Source: Metellina segmentata
Taxonomy: Eukaryota > Arthropoda > Arachnida > Araneae > Tetragnathidae
Length of the DNA stretch: 64,000 bases
Direction: 5' to 3'
Assembly (NCBI GenBank): GCA_947359465.1
Contig: OX375881.1
Span: forward strand, 78,151,414-78,215,413
In this document: piece after piece, positions 1-12,489 of the stretch
Numbering within the stretch: the stretch's first letter is position 1
How the letters are laid out: every line of letters begins with the position of its first letter
Notes under the pieces: model-generated
Database searches by the model: none
Told to the model about the DNA's origin: nothing
The model's input: only the letters and a program-made list of their open reading frames with translations
Program-made: the position numbers and the translations under genes

Positions 1-1464
1 GTTGTACACCTAAGGATATATGAGTACCAGTTCAGTATTAACAACTATTAGCCACACATGAAACACGCAACCTCACCTCAGAAGACCCACTGCGCATTGT
101 TAATTATGATAGACACATACTCCCATGCGAGAACTGAAACCCCGAAACTCTTTAACTCTTGATCCTTGTTGGTATATCTCTGTTTTCGAACAAAGACAAC
201 AAATAAACTGGACGCCAGTTTCTAACAAGGACATACTACTCTCAATCTTTGAGGTATGTCAGAGTGCCTGTAGCTATTAAGTCCCATGGAGCTATTTCAC
301 GGACCTGGGAAACAGTTGTACGGAGGGGGTATGTTATTTTCTTTTACACCAATGCATTTTCGATTTGTTTCCGCCAAATCTTTAATCCGACTGCTCAAGC
401 TTCACCATCAGAAGTTCTTTTGCTTTCCCCAACCACTTAAGAACTTCAGAATTTCTTAAGACATTTATAACTAAGTTAGTCTGGCCTTGGGGAGAAAGGA
501 ACTCCGATAAAGATCTCGGAGAAATTTAGTTCTAAAGAAAGCAGAATTGGCTTCTTGTTTTTGGTGTTTTTTTTATTACTGTGAGATTATAGGCAGAACC
601 GTTTATAGGAGTGTATGTCCATTGTTCCTTTTGAGCATCACACGTTGGATTATTTTACTCATTCTATTGAGTGTCTAGACTACAGCTTGATGTGAGCAAT
701 ACAGCATTTTTTGTAAATGGAAATAAATAGATTATTTCTGACATCTGGAAAGTCCATATAATATAAGAGATGGTTCCATCTAAGAATACTATTTTGTAAT
801 ACCACATAAACAAAACATTTTGTATTTACTTATTTTTACAAACTGTTTCCTTCATTTTTAATATTTTTTATGTAGTAGTATATCGGCCAATATTCGCTGT
901 TCGCGTTGTATATATGGTCTCTTATTTTCAAAGACCTTTTAGCACATTTCCCAGGGAATGTTTGAATTATTCCGCGAATTTTGTGCTCAAGCTTTTGAAT
1001 CTATGATTATCAATTGGATCCTTTGCGTCGCCATATAGAAAAAAAAATATTGCTCGTTCAAACCAAGGAACGAACAGACCAATCGACATAATTTAATTTT
1101 TCATTATTCGGTCAAAAAATGCGTTAATTACAATTGTCATTGGCAAACTTGGCTTTTCTACATAAACGCGTTCAAATATTTGACGCTTCGGGAAACATCG
1201 AGTTGTTTTCTCATGAAAATCGGCATTTACACTAAGAATTGAGATTCATGTCTTTATTATAGGACAAAAGATGAAATGGCGACTCGAAAAATGTTGAAAG
1301 CCTTTTCAATCTATTTCAGACAGAAAAAAAGTTGCAACAACGCATAATATTCTTCAAAATAGACGGTAGCAGCATTTTCATCTGCATTCTTAAGAAATGG
1401 TCCAATAACTTCACTCCAAATTACACACCACACAGTTACTCTAAGTGCATGAATATGTCGTAAA

Positions 1465-1766
1465 CCCTCCTGGTTGTTAACTCGACGAAGTATACCTTCT
1501 TTAGAAAAAATAACCATATATTGATCTCGTTATCATAAAAAATAGACATAATCTTTATTACGGCATCTGATATGTCGTCATTAGTAAAATGTTTCATTCC
1601 TCGGTAACCAATATGTCGTCATCAGTTAAAATGTTTCATATATGGATAAACGAGATATGTCGTGATCAGTAAAATGTTTCGTACCTCGATGAACGAGATA
1701 TGTCGTCATAAGTAAAATGTTTCATATGTCGATGGACGAGATATGTCGTCGATACCACTTGGAGTG
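1465..1766. mobile_element. TTAA-type MITE copy A with internal 43 bp tandem array
   Basis: The element starts CCCTCCTGG and ends CACTTGGAGTG, imperfect inverted ends shared with five other copies in the window. It is flanked on both sides by TAAA, at 1461-1464 and 1767-1770. The interior is a tandem array of about five units with period 41-44 bp. Each unit contains a variant of ATATGTCGTC, seen near 1571, 1612, 1656, 1699 and 1742. The 4 bp AT-rich flanks and CCCTCC ends suggest a piggyBac-type non-autonomous element; that assignment is inferred, not proven. Confidence 0.65.
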
Positions 1767-3714
1767 TAAATTAATCAAATTTGCATCTTCCAGTACCAAT
1801 AACGGTTGTTCTGTTTGTTTACGAATAAGTGATTGTTCAAATGAAGCACGAATAAATTGAACAATTCGTTGCAAAATAGCTAAAATTTGCAGTACGGAGT
1901 TCTAAAGATGGTCTTTTTTCATTAATTGAGTAAACAATAGGTAAAATAATGTAAAAAAAATATTTAATTAAAATTTATCGCAAAACAAAATGGTGCCCTT
2001 AGATAAAAACAACCTTTATGGCTTACGAAATTTTTGCAATAAAGGAATACCGACCCTAAACATTTTTATGCAATTTTCACCAAATGGTAAATGAAAATGT
2101 TTAATTCCGTGTTTCCAAGAACTCCTCTGTTTGTATTCCTGTGGGAAAACAACAGTTAACGCACCATATCCCGGAATACAATTTCTGAGAAACAGAGAAC
2201 ATTTCGCTGTCATACATTCGTTTATTTTGAAATTGTTACGCTCCGTACTAAAAATAGATGAAACATATTTTAAAGGAGCATAGATATATTATGTTTCTTG
2301 CAACCGCTTTAGTTTCCAATATTTCTTCCTATTGCGTTTCTGGCACTTTTCCATTTCTAGAGACATTCTATCTCGCTTTTTGTATATAAATACTTTTTAT
2401 TAAAAACATTTTTTAATTTTGTGGCAACCAACTTCCTCATAAATTTTAAAGCTTAAAAAAATCCTGTCAGAATTTTCACATTTCATTGCTTGACTTATAT
2501 ACATGAAAAATTTAATCTTTGAACATCCCGCATCTATTTTAGAAATGTTTTGTTTGAATCATATTTTAGAAAAGAACACGCACTTTCCAATTCTAAAAAC
2601 AATTGATGATTTATAATTTTACTTATTGAAATGTGTGTTTTTCAAATTACATATTATATAAAAATATAATTTTTAATTTATGTTTGTGATATTGCATTAC
2701 AATGCTGGTATACATAATCCATCAAGTAACTAAAATGTACTTTTGATTATTTTGAATTTATAACTCAATTCACTACAAGAAGCGTAATAAATATTTATTA
2801 TTTCATAAATTAGTGTAAAATGATTTTTTTTTTAATTTTATATTGTTTGGTTGTAGTAAAATAATCAAGTCATAATTAAATAAAAATTTATTGTAATTGT
2901 AAAAATTGTTTACGTATTTAATGTGCTTTAAATTCTTATAGTAATACAAATGCTAAAGTATTTTTAAATTTTAGTACATTTTTTTTTTCAAATTTTCCAT
3001 GATAGCAATGGTATTAAGTAATACCTATAAAACTACACTCAAAAGCATTAAAACATCTAGGGAAATAACCCGATAAAAATTAAATTTCGTATGCAAAATA
3101 ATTCTCTGTAACAGTCATTCAAACGAGAAGAGTTACCGTGCCAATGAACGTTTCCTGGAAAGTTCCTCATGTGAAATGCACATCCTGTGCATATTAAAGT
3201 GTCCTAGTCTAGAACATGAGTATAACTTGCAGAGTAATGGCGTGGTGGGATATCTTACGACAGTTGATTACCTTTTGTAGTAAATCGTACTATGATGGAA
3301 CAGTGATACATCCAGTAGATCCTACAATCGATTAATTTGCCTTTCATGTCCCAGATCGAATGGACTATTCATAATCCCGGAAAAAAGGCTCGCTTTTCCC
3401 AGGAGCACTTCCTTGTTGTCGAAACCCTTTCTTCAGCAATAAGGTCACCAGATCTGTGTCTCTAGAAGCCTCTTAAAACTTTTTCTGCGAACTTCTTAAT
3501 AATGAGCTTTTAATGCAACACCTGGCATAAGACTTGTATGTAGGTTATGCAGCCTTTTGAATTCTTGAAGAGCAACTTGGCTATTACACTGTTAAAGGTA
3601 ACAACTTTACAAGTAACGCACGCAGGGGCGAAGTATGACCTATAATGAGAACAACTTGTCAATCATTCGAAAAACTCCCTGAAGTTTCTTATTCCCTTTT
3701 ATATGGGGACCTCG

Positions 3715-4095
3715 AACGCCCAGTTAGAAGAGTAACGGATTAACAACCGAAGGGTTTCGAGTTGTAATCCAACCAAAGACCATCGAGTGCAAAGGGAGTT
3801 GGGGCACATTAAATCTGTCGCGTCCTCAAATATCCTCACATTGACATGGTGTGTGGAAGTTTGAAAAGTGCGGTGCCATCTCAGGCATTACCTCGCCATA
3901 TGACCATGATTCAAAATTACATGGTTTTGTCCTCGGTCTTTCCCTTTAGGATTTTCCTCCCCCCGGACCGTCGGTAATAGCCCGTTGCCTTACTCCAGTA
4001 CGACGTTAATTAAAATACCTACCTTGATCCCGGATCATTGTCAGTAACCCGTTGTGTTGCTCTAGTGCGACGTTAATTAAAATACCTCCTACCCT
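3715..4095 (+). mobile_element. tRNA-derived SINE, copy 1
   Basis: The 5' part is tRNA-like: an AGTTAGAAGAGTAACGGA segment in the A-box region, then a degraded B box (GAGTTGTAATCC). It is followed by the body shared with copies at 6157-6447, 14897-15120 and 22945-23222: TTAAATCTGTCG, TGTCCTCACxTxG, GTGGAAGTTTGA, a GGTGxxA motif, then the tail GTGCGACGTTAATTAAAAT. The tail segment occurs twice here (ending near 4025 and 4087), an internal duplication of about 65 bp. No coding capacity. Confidence 0.75.
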
Positions 4096-5746
4096 GTTTA
4101 GATGGAATCAATGACTCTGCAGTCACGCACGCAGTTGACATTTCAACAGTGCTAAATTTAACCTTATTGGCAACTTTAGGAATTATAATATTTTTTTTTC
4201 CCGTAATAGGTCTCTGTATGTCTTCAAAAGTTCCAATACCAAATTTTGTGTCATTCCGTTTATTCGATATAGCTACAAATGCTTAGAAAGATTGAAAGTC
4301 ATTTTAGGGCCATCATGTACATTACACATTATAAGTGTGATGAACAGGGTGATTAAGGTTTCGATTGAACATCGAAGTCTGGAAGTTTCGATTTCTTGGA
4401 ACCAAGTATGTAAACTAAAATAAACGACCTGACTAAAATTATACACACTTGGCATATTTAACTCTCAATCGGTTAACCGTTTTGATCTTTTTCTAAGTAT
4501 CGCTTTTTCAGTACAAAGACACGATACTAATACGAATTCGTGTAGACTGATGTTTGTTATTTAAGCGCATACTTAAGATTGTTCATAATCGAAGAATCCG
4601 TGTGTTAAAGGCATTTGCAAGAAATAAGGTAAAAAGTCAAAACTATTCACTTCGGTATTTATAACCTAAACCTTATAATTCTAAACTAGATCATTAATTA
4701 TAGACAGCACATTCACATTTCAAAAAATTCATAAAATTTAATTAATACCCCTTACTTCAAACTCTTATAAGGCTATAAAAACGAACTTGACATCATATCT
4801 ATAGCAAGTATAATCTTTACTAATGCAAAGAAAATATTTTATAAGAAGTAATTAGGGAGGAAAAGACAAAATAAATTAGCTCTTGCGTCTAAGAAATAAA
4901 ATGCAAAGGCGGAGTTTTGACCTTAATGATAGGGAAAAAGGAAGCACATAAAACATATTCTGAAAAATAAAAGTAAGATATCAGTAACATAAAGAATCCT
5001 GATATTATCTAGAATTTTGTGCCTTCAAAGTGGTGAATGAAATAGCGGTAAATTAAATATTCATTAAGATTCTTGCTTACTTCTGCTATCGATGAAACAC
5101 ACTCACAAAATAAATTATTTATACAATACCCTTTTAATTGATCTCCTATTTGGAAGTAAATATTTAATGTAGAAATTTTAAGTGTGGTTAAATACTTATT
5201 TCACTATTTGATGTAGAATAGTATAACGGAAAATTTATGAAATTGTAAGTATGTTGCTGCCGAATGCCGATTGTTTGGCCTTTGAGTCATTAAACCTATC
5301 TATTATCAATAGCGGATACACGCGTTCCATTTGCTATACAAGTTCAAAATTGTTCACATGTATAGGTGGTAGTGGAATGTTTCACATTAATATCTTATTT
5401 AAGTCTATTTACAATGAATATTATTACCACTGATATGAGTATTTCATTTATCAAAGCAATAGAAATTGATCCAAAAATATAAAATATAAATCAGCATGAT
5501 GAAAGCAATTATTGTACTTGATCGTCTTAATCATTAATCCGTCCAATAAAGTACATGGCGAAAATTGTATGCCTTAGTCATGCAAACAATTATCTTCCTA
5601 ACGTGCACTTTAACTGTATCCCATTGACCACAGGGTTTCGGTGAGTTGGATGTAATTGAAGTACACGTACTTGTTCGGTATTCTTGAACATCCAAGCCTT
5701 TCGCTTAAGCTCACAATTTGTTTTCTGTACTGCTTTATATAATATA

Positions 5747-5747
<1 letters not shown>

Positions 5748-5818
<71 letters not shown>
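5748..5818. repeat. (TA)n microsatellite
   Basis: About 70 bp of almost pure TA dinucleotides. Translated Ile-Tyr open frames across it on the minus strand are artefacts of the repeat. Confidence 0.95.
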
Positions 5819-5825
<7 letters not shown>

Positions 5826-6156
5826 ACAGAAATGTTCCTGTTTTTGTCTTCATATCCAGTAACTGCCTGTGTTTTGATCCGTTTGAAAATTATATTTAAA
5901 TTCATGATAGACATAAGCAAAGTTTTTTGTAACTGTTCATAAACACAATAGGTCACTTATCCATGACCAGGAAAACTAAAATATTATTAATGCTACTTTA
6001 TTGATTATTGTTTATTTTGGATTAACTAAAGGTATTTTCCTCTGAAACTTTGTTGTGACTGAATTTCAAAATCACTAAAGAATTATTTGTGACACTAAAC
6101 CTCTATCAGGTGAGAAACCTGCGCCAGTTGAGGAACAATGAACCTCCAATTATTTG

Positions 6157-6447
6157 TGGTAGTTAATTAACGTCGCACTTGAGCAAAACAAGTGGTAATT
6201 GGTGATGACCTGGGATCAATCTCGAAGGGAAGGACTCTAGAACAACAGCAGTCAGATGATGAGAACACCTGATCTTGCACCCCACTGTCCAAACTTCCAC
6301 ACCACTCCAACGTGAGGATATGTGTGTACACGACATATTTAACGTACAACAGCCCTCGTGGATACTAGGGTCTTTGGAAGTACCCAGTTCCGAACTCGTA
6401 ACCCCCCAGTTGCTGATTCTTTGATTTTCCAACTGATCTACCACAGC
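6157..6447 (-). mobile_element. tRNA-derived SINE, copy 2 (minus strand)
   Basis: Read on the minus strand, it starts with a tRNA-like head (GTGGTAGATCAGTTGGA, then GGGTTACGAGTTCGGAA resembling a B box). It runs through the shared body (ATCCTCACGTTGG, GTGGAAGTTTGGA, CAGGTGTTCTCATCATCTGA) to the tail AAGTGCGACGTTAATTAA. It is the copy with the best-preserved A box. The 135-codon minus-strand open frame covering it (6163-6570) is a by-product. Confidence 0.75.
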
Positions 6448-6933
6448 AGAATATCTGGATGACATCTTACAATTAAATAAACCAGTTTTATTTTTTTGCA
6501 TTTTATAACTCAAGGGAAACATAGATAATGCCTTTGAATGAATATTAATTACAACAAACACCCGATACAAGAATTAGAAAACAAGTTTCAAAGCAATATT
6601 CTAAATCATGTTTACAAATGTCTTGCTACGTTTTCTTAAACTTACTAGTACGTACAAAAAACCAATCGTACTTATAAATAGAAAAATATATTTTGCTCAT
6701 CGTTCAAAGGTTAATTTTCTCTCTTTCATCCAAAAATGTTTCCACTTAATAAATAAGGTTTGAGTGCATTCTTCAGAAATACAAAAGATTATTATAAGTT
6801 ATAGAGGGCATTCCAGAATTCTAAGCATGTGTTTCTTTGTAAAGCAATGATATTATAAATCTTCGATACTCTGCCCAAACCCTTACGAGATCTCCGCTCT
6901 TTGAAATAGAAAATAGAAGAGTTTTTAGAGTTA

Positions 6934-7281
6934 CTATCTTTCCTGCTCTATGCCCTTTTTTTCTAATCCCCAAAACCGGAAAATGTTCTGACTCCATTTG
7001 TCAAACATCCCCCACTTGGAAATGTCAGTCTCAGATGTTGGTACATTGTGGCGAAATCTATCAGAGTTTTGTTTCTTTGCGGTGGCAACTCTTGACTCGT
7101 ATTTTTTCGTACTTCTCTTATTGTTCTTAGATCCTTTTGAAACGGCCGTTTGCAACAAAAGAAATCGAATATACAGTCCGCATTGTGAATTGCCATCTTG
7201 TGGTTTGATAATTAGAACTCCTTTCGTGGCAGGGCTCGATATATGATGTGTTATGTCCTTAAGAAGTGACTGATTATTCAT
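6934..7281 (-). other. Unassigned 115-codon open frame, doubtful
   Basis: An open frame of 115 codons in a patch that is more GC-rich than its neighbours. The product is basic and Lys/Ser-rich in the middle (around residues 45-75), with no signal peptide, membrane segment or domain I recognise. A second open frame runs on the opposite strand over 6998-7246, so at most one can be real. It may be a decayed processed gene or transposon piece, or simply chance. Confidence 0.2.
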
Positions 7282-7579
7282 AAGATGCTTAAATAGCGTT
7301 TCTTTATTATTTTTGTCTTATCTTTCTGGTATAGTGCATTTAGCATTCGAATAGAATTATTCCTCGAGAAAAAGTAAGTTTATTGATGTTTGTGATAGAT
7401 AAATCCACTTATTCTATGATTTTTTAGTCGGATTCTTTAACCTTTATCTATTCAAATATTAAAAAATGCTGCAGCATGTTTTAGAACATGTTGAATTTGA
7501 TTCAGTTGCTTAAGAAATGAAATTTATTTATTTGTAGTTTATTTATTAGAATATTTTACTAAAATTATATTAAAATGTA

Positions 7580-8290
7580 CAGTAGGACTCCAATTATCCG
7601 AATTCCAGCTATCAGGATTGCTTTGAGAAAAAAATTCAATCAGCATATCCGCATTTTAGAAGTTTCTTATCGGTTAGTGATAACAACGAAGTGTAAGTTC
7701 AGGATATAAAAAATATCATAGTGAACAATACTGGATGTTCCAAGTGCAGTGTAGAGGACGTAGGTGAGTGGCCGTTATGTACCACCCTCGATTCCAAATA
7801 ATCAGTGACGATGAACTCATTCAAAGTGTGAGAGAAGAACTCATTGATGACCCTAAAGATGACAACATTGCTACTCAACCAGACGCGGGACCGTCAGCTA
7901 GTAAGGCATTTGAGTGTCTTGAAACAACTCTAAAATGGATGCATCGCTAGCCTGAATGCAACTATCTACAGCTACTCGACTCAAGCGCATGCGAGACTTG
8001 ATTGTACAAAAACGAGTAAAGACAACAAAACAACTGACTTTGCCAGATGTGTTCAAGCAATGATACATTTTAATGCAGTATGCATGTACAAAAGGTAAAC
8101 GAAATTGTTTTCTTAGTCATTAAATAACGTTCCATTCTAAAGCAAAATTCGTTTTTTTTTTACTATGAAATTGTACTATGAAATGGTACTATGAAATAAC
8201 CTTTTTATCGTAAATTATCCAATTATCCGTATATTCGATTATCCGAATGGGGTCTGGTCTCAATTAATCCGGATAATTGGAGTTCTACTA
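7580..8290 (+). mobile_element. Tigger/pogo-type internal-deletion element
   Basis: The element has terminal inverted repeats: left CAGTAGGACTCCAATTATCC, and the reverse complement of the right end agrees except for few mismatches. It is flanked by TA on both sides (7578-7579 and 8291-8292). Between the ends lies only the C-terminal part of a pogo/Tigger transposase on the + strand: an acidic 'ISDDELIQ' segment from 7768, a stop at 7948, then a basic segment in the same frame ending 'LTLPDVFKQ' at about 8062, matching the usual Tigger tail. The DDE catalytic core is absent, so the copy is non-autonomous. Confidence 0.8.
7768..8062 (+). pseudogene. C-terminal remnant of a Tigger/pogo transposase
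   Basis: The first 60 codons carry the acidic linker and the 'ALExTLxWxxx' type segment that follow the catalytic core of jerky/Tigger transposases. After an in-frame TGA the frame continues with 'LKRMRDLIVQKR' and ends at TGA, as expected for the family's last 35 residues. The N-terminal DNA-binding and catalytic domains are missing. The family is inferred from tail style and from the surrounding TIRs. Confidence 0.65.
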
Positions 8291-9553
8291 TATTTATTAC
8301 AATAGTAAATTAAATGTATTCATTAGCATATCTTATTAAATGAATTTATTAGAATATCATATTAAATGTATTGATTAGAATATTATATTAAAATTTATTG
8401 GAATATTTTTCTATGTATTTATTTATCAGCATCTGGTGGAAATTTAAATCGTACCTTGTAATTATGTAAAAAAAACATTATTTCTCTAAGACAATTCCTT
8501 GTACTGCTTTATGTACTAATGGTTGTTAATCTAGTAGCACACACATCTTTGTTTTACAACTCGATTAGATTCCAATAAACAAATATTACTTATTTTTCAA
8601 ACTTAAAAACCTATTACAATAAAATTTCTAGACTTGAAGCTATTCCTATTGGATTCAATTTATATCAGGTTTGATTTCTCATTTGGTGTCCCTATTATGT
8701 GTCAGTAAAGCTTTTCTTGTACGTGTATGTTCATTTCAAACTAAAGTTTGTCTTAGTTTTGAACAACTTGACCCAACACTGCTATTGCGATAGAAAACGA
8801 AACCAACCTAAATATAATTTGAATCACGTATAAGACACCTTCGAATTTTATAGCTTTTCAAACTTTTAAATTAACTTCAACAGTTGCGATAGTACGCCTT
8901 AGCATATTCTTCTTTCGGCGTAAACAGAGCTATTTTCTGTTGCTGTTCATATGAAATCATTTGGTATTGTACTTAATTCATTTATAGTCAAATACCACGA
9001 GTTCCAAATTTCTCTGAGGCTAGTGGTCAAACGTATTCCCAATGACTTCGTCTCGCAACTAAAATAAAGTTTAAAACTTTACCATTAATCTAGAACTGAA
9101 TCAAATCAATTCCATAAAAATCATTGATTATTTAAATTTGAATAAACCTTCACTTTATTATTTCAAACTGAAAGCTTTCTCTGGTTAATTCACCTGGTGG
9201 ATTAATTAATCTCTTTCTAGTAGAGCCACCAGGGGAGTGGTGTAATTAATGGTAATCCTTTTCACCATGTGCGAAAGTATCACCCTTCCTGACAGCTGGA
9301 ACAAAGCCAAAATAAAGATTTTGGCATGTCACGTTACAAATCGGCAAGAGTTCTAATCTTTTTGAATGGGAACCTTTAAGAGCAACAGACGGCGTTTATG
9401 TAACAGAATGAAAGTTGGATAGCGTCTGTCAAACAACTCTTCTAACAAAGAATTTAGTAGCTAACCTGTTATTAAGCATAACAATACTTTCTGTATTGAA
9501 ATCTTAAAATAACTTTCACAGATTAGATTGTGTGGTGCTACAAATTTACACAT

Positions 9554-9555
<2 letters not shown>

Positions 9556-9598
<43 letters not shown>
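9556..9598. repeat. (TA)n microsatellite
   Basis: About 42 bp of TA dinucleotides, not associated with an identifiable element. Confidence 0.95.
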
Positions 9599-9602
<4 letters not shown>

Positions 9603-10123
9603 CGGGGTACAATCAACACCTTTATTTGACGCCTGAAGCTGATAGCTAGGTCAATCACGTGCATGATGTTTAGGGAATTTCAATTGAATTTTTTTTTATT
9701 TTTTTCTGGGGCCTAGTTATTTATTGCAAGGGGTTAACTATGGAATCACGTACGTACAAGGAAGAAAAAACTTTTTTTTTTAAGTTCCATTGGCCGTCGT
9801 TTCCTTCCTCCTCTTTCTTCATGTACAAAGAGTTCTCCATTTGCCAAGTCGTCTAGATACGTGGTGCCCCTTTAGGGGAAAACTGATGTGAATCGTACTT
9901 ATTGCTAAGTCACTTCAAATTTTTCAAGACAGAAATTTCTAGTAAAACTCTAAAAATTCTAATATTCTTACCACTTTTCAAGGGCTCGTATTATTTTAGA
10001 CTTTCCAGCAGAAATTATTTCGACCCCTCTTTAATAGTTTATCTTTCATTGTTTTATTCGCGTAATATATTTTGTGGCTTATAACTATGTTGCCCCGAAG
10101 CCCTTGAATTTGTGTACAGATTA

Positions 10124-10129
<6 letters not shown>

Positions 10130-10175
<46 letters not shown>
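10130..10175. repeat. (CA)(TA)n microsatellite
   Basis: A short ACACACA run leads into about 42 bp of TA dinucleotides. Confidence 0.93.
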
Positions 10176-10178
<3 letters not shown>

Positions 10179-10663
10179 GTTACAAGAGAAATTGATAGTA
10201 ATTTTATTAACATATAAATAAATTGCTCGCAAAATTGTTACTAAAGCATACACGTTCTTGTATTATCGACCTTCTAATGAAATAGACATATGTGTATGCT
10301 ACTTCTTCCATCACTCGGTTTGAAATTATGTCGGATGGTTGTGTGAAAGAACATAAATCGTAATGTGGGACACATTATTGATTGGCTAAAGTTATTATCC
10401 AGCGAAAACACAAGTCAGCGATTCGATAGCCATTTGACAGAATACGATTCGTAAGTCCTAATGGGTTTCCCGCCTTAGATCTTATCACAAAGAATCCACC
10501 AAGTTACTCCGTCTATTTCGTTGGAAGGTCGATGACTTGAGTAGAATGACGTTACGCACTATCTTGAACAAAGAAAGCAATTTATTTTTTTAAATAATCT
10601 GATGTGATCCGCCGTGTCCACAACTAGCAACTTCATCTTCCGCTTTTCTTTCTATTCAACGAG

Positions 10664-10957
10664 TGAAACCGCAGAGCGTCCAGATCACCACCGTGCCAAC
10701 CGTTCTGAAAGCCAGCCAGAGGGTCGAGGTGAACTGCCAGAGCGAAGGGTCGCGGCCACCCGCTAGGATCTCCTGGACCAAGGGGCAGGAAAGGGTCGAC
10801 CACCTGGCCATCCAGAACACCTTTGGCAGCATTTCCGTCAGCACGCTCAGCTTCGTTGCCTCGGGGGAGGACAACGGAAAGAAGTTGACATGCGAAGCTC
10901 AAAACCCGGAACTTCCCGACAGTGCCTTACAAGACAGTTGGTCTCTGAATGTGCTGT
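10664..10957 (+). CDS. Sidestep-family receptor, exon for third Ig domain
   Basis: A 294 bp internal exon, phase 1 at both ends, encodes one complete Ig domain of a Sidestep-type cell-surface receptor. The acceptor is a pyrimidine-rich tract ending CAACGAG; the donor is CTGT|GTAAGT. Ig cysteines are at exon residues 25 and 77 and the core tryptophan is at 38. Around them are 'GSRPPARISWTKG', a 'SxLSF' strand, 'DNGKKLTCEAQNP' and 'DSWSLNV', all typical of Sidestep Ig3. The exon is far more GC-rich than the flanking intron. It joins in frame to the exon at 13129 (T|AC codon, giving Tyr-Pro-Pro). The incoming codon ends in TG, fitting Leu-Lys-Pro at this boundary. The protein would act at the cell surface in homophilic or Beat-type contacts. 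Which Sidestep paralogue this is cannot be told. Confidence 0.92.
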
Positions 10958-11015
10958 GTAAGTGCCCTTAACCTTCGTCGTATTTTAATTATACATTGCA
11001 TGCATAGCTTATTAA

Positions 11016-11269
11016 CCTTCTTGGTGGTTGTCTGGAAGTGGTATCTCGTCATTAGCAAGAGTGACCAGATCTTGATATATCCTGATATCCTTAGTATAAA
11101 AAAATGGAAATATCTTATACGATATATCTCGTAAATGCAAAAAACCTGAAGAGATCCTGATATCCTTAGTATAAAAAAATGAAAATATCTTAGTTACGAG
11201 ATATTTCGTCTTTAGCAAAATTGGTCGGATCATGATGGACGAGATTTCTCGTCAAAACCACTTGGAAGT
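11016..11269. mobile_element. TTAA-flanked MITE copy B
   Basis: The sequence is TTAA|CCTTCTTGGTGGTTG ... AAAACCACTTGGAAGT|TTAA, with perfect TTAA duplications at 11012-11015 and 11270-11273. The ends are imperfect inverted repeats of each other. The interior has repeated units such as GATATCCTTAGTATAAAAAA (twice, about 70 bp apart) and palindromic ACGAGATATTTCGT / GACGAGATTTCTCGTC motifs. It lies inside the first visible intron of the Sidestep gene. Confidence 0.8.
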
Positions 11270-12489
11270 TTAAGAACTTGTATGATTATGTACTACGAAT
11301 TTATTATTCCTATTTACGATGTTTTACCAATGTTTTTATTTAACCTAATCTAAACTATACACGCTGAATATAAAATCGATAAAAAAAAACCTTTAAAATA
11401 ATAATAATATACCTTAGAATAATTTATAAAACAGTTATTTCCTCTCATCTACATAGCGCGTCATTTATTTAAAAACAAAATTTGACTTTGAGGAAACCTA
11501 CATTATTCAGCAGTAAACCAATCCATATTTATACCAATACATAATTGCTCGAGTTTCAATCGATTCACCTTCAGCCTCCACGGCTTCTATGTGGGTTTTT
11601 AAATGAGAACATGAGTTGATCAGGTGATCCTATATTGACCATAACGTCCCCGGTGATTGCATTTAAAGAGTTCTTGGCGTTGTGAGAATGCATGCTGTTC
11701 ATGTTTTCTCAAAAACACTTAATAACAAGTCAACAAAATTTAACAGAAACCTTAATGGCAAGCTTAAACCCAAAAGGAAGAAGTAGAAAGATTATGAACG
11801 TTTAAAAAAACCTTTAACAAGAATAAAATTGTGGAAACGTGATACAACATCCATTGAACACGACCTCAAAGCAACTGAATCGTACTGAGGAGATAATGGA
11901 TAACAATGGGTGCCTCAGTGAGGGCAGAGCAGAACCACATGTTTTTCCTTCGTTTCATTTTTTTATCTTGACCAAATATTTTCTCATTTTGAGAACATCC
12001 AACAAATTATTAAATGATTTTGTCACATGTATTGTGATTATAATTACCATACTACCTGGTTTTCCCTGGACCCGGTCGGTCGTTTAATATTTCCTAGTTA
12101 GAAGATTTGTCCGTGTCCTTCCAAATTGCTGAAGCGATTTTTAAGTCTTAGGAACAGAAAGTTTGATGATTTTAGTTAAAAAACATAACATTAATTTGCA
12201 CATATAGGAGAGAGACAGAAATACTATCTACAAAGAAAATTTTTGATATAAATAGTAATTCTGCAATAAACTTGGATACATTGTTTGAAGTGGTAACTCA
12301 AAGAAATTTGGAATTTTATGAATTATAAAGAAGTTATAAAATATTCAAAGCACTTATAAAAATTATAAAGTATGGTTTGTTTCCAACATTAACTTCTCCT
12401 GTCTTCTGTTGAAAGGTAGTTCTTAGCAATGCAGAATAATATATTTAAAGTCCCACGACCAGTTCTGATTTCAGTCAATTCATCATTAG

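Larger units (their letters stand above)
1..10663. other. Intron/upstream sequence before the first visible Sidestep exon
   Basis: The first recognisable exon begins at 10664 and enters mid-protein in phase 1, so this stretch is most likely intron of the same + strand gene. I looked for Ig1 and Ig2 exons (Cys, Trp and Tyr-x-Cys patterns flanked by splice sites) and found none I can support. The stretch holds two SINE copies, a MITE, a Tigger derivative and three (TA)n tracts, listed separately. Small open frames at 249-440, 2016-2213, 4273-4455 and 6934-7281 have no recognisable domain. Confidence 0.6.

Noticed and set aside
3260..3660. Possible transposase tail ('RSPDL' followed by a stop and 'KPLK')
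   Set aside because: A single short motif in a frame full of stops, without termini or other catalytic motifs.
10633..10902. 89- and 72-codon minus-strand frames over the Ig3 exon
   Set aside because: They are antisense shadows of the + strand exon, which has splice sites and Ig signatures.
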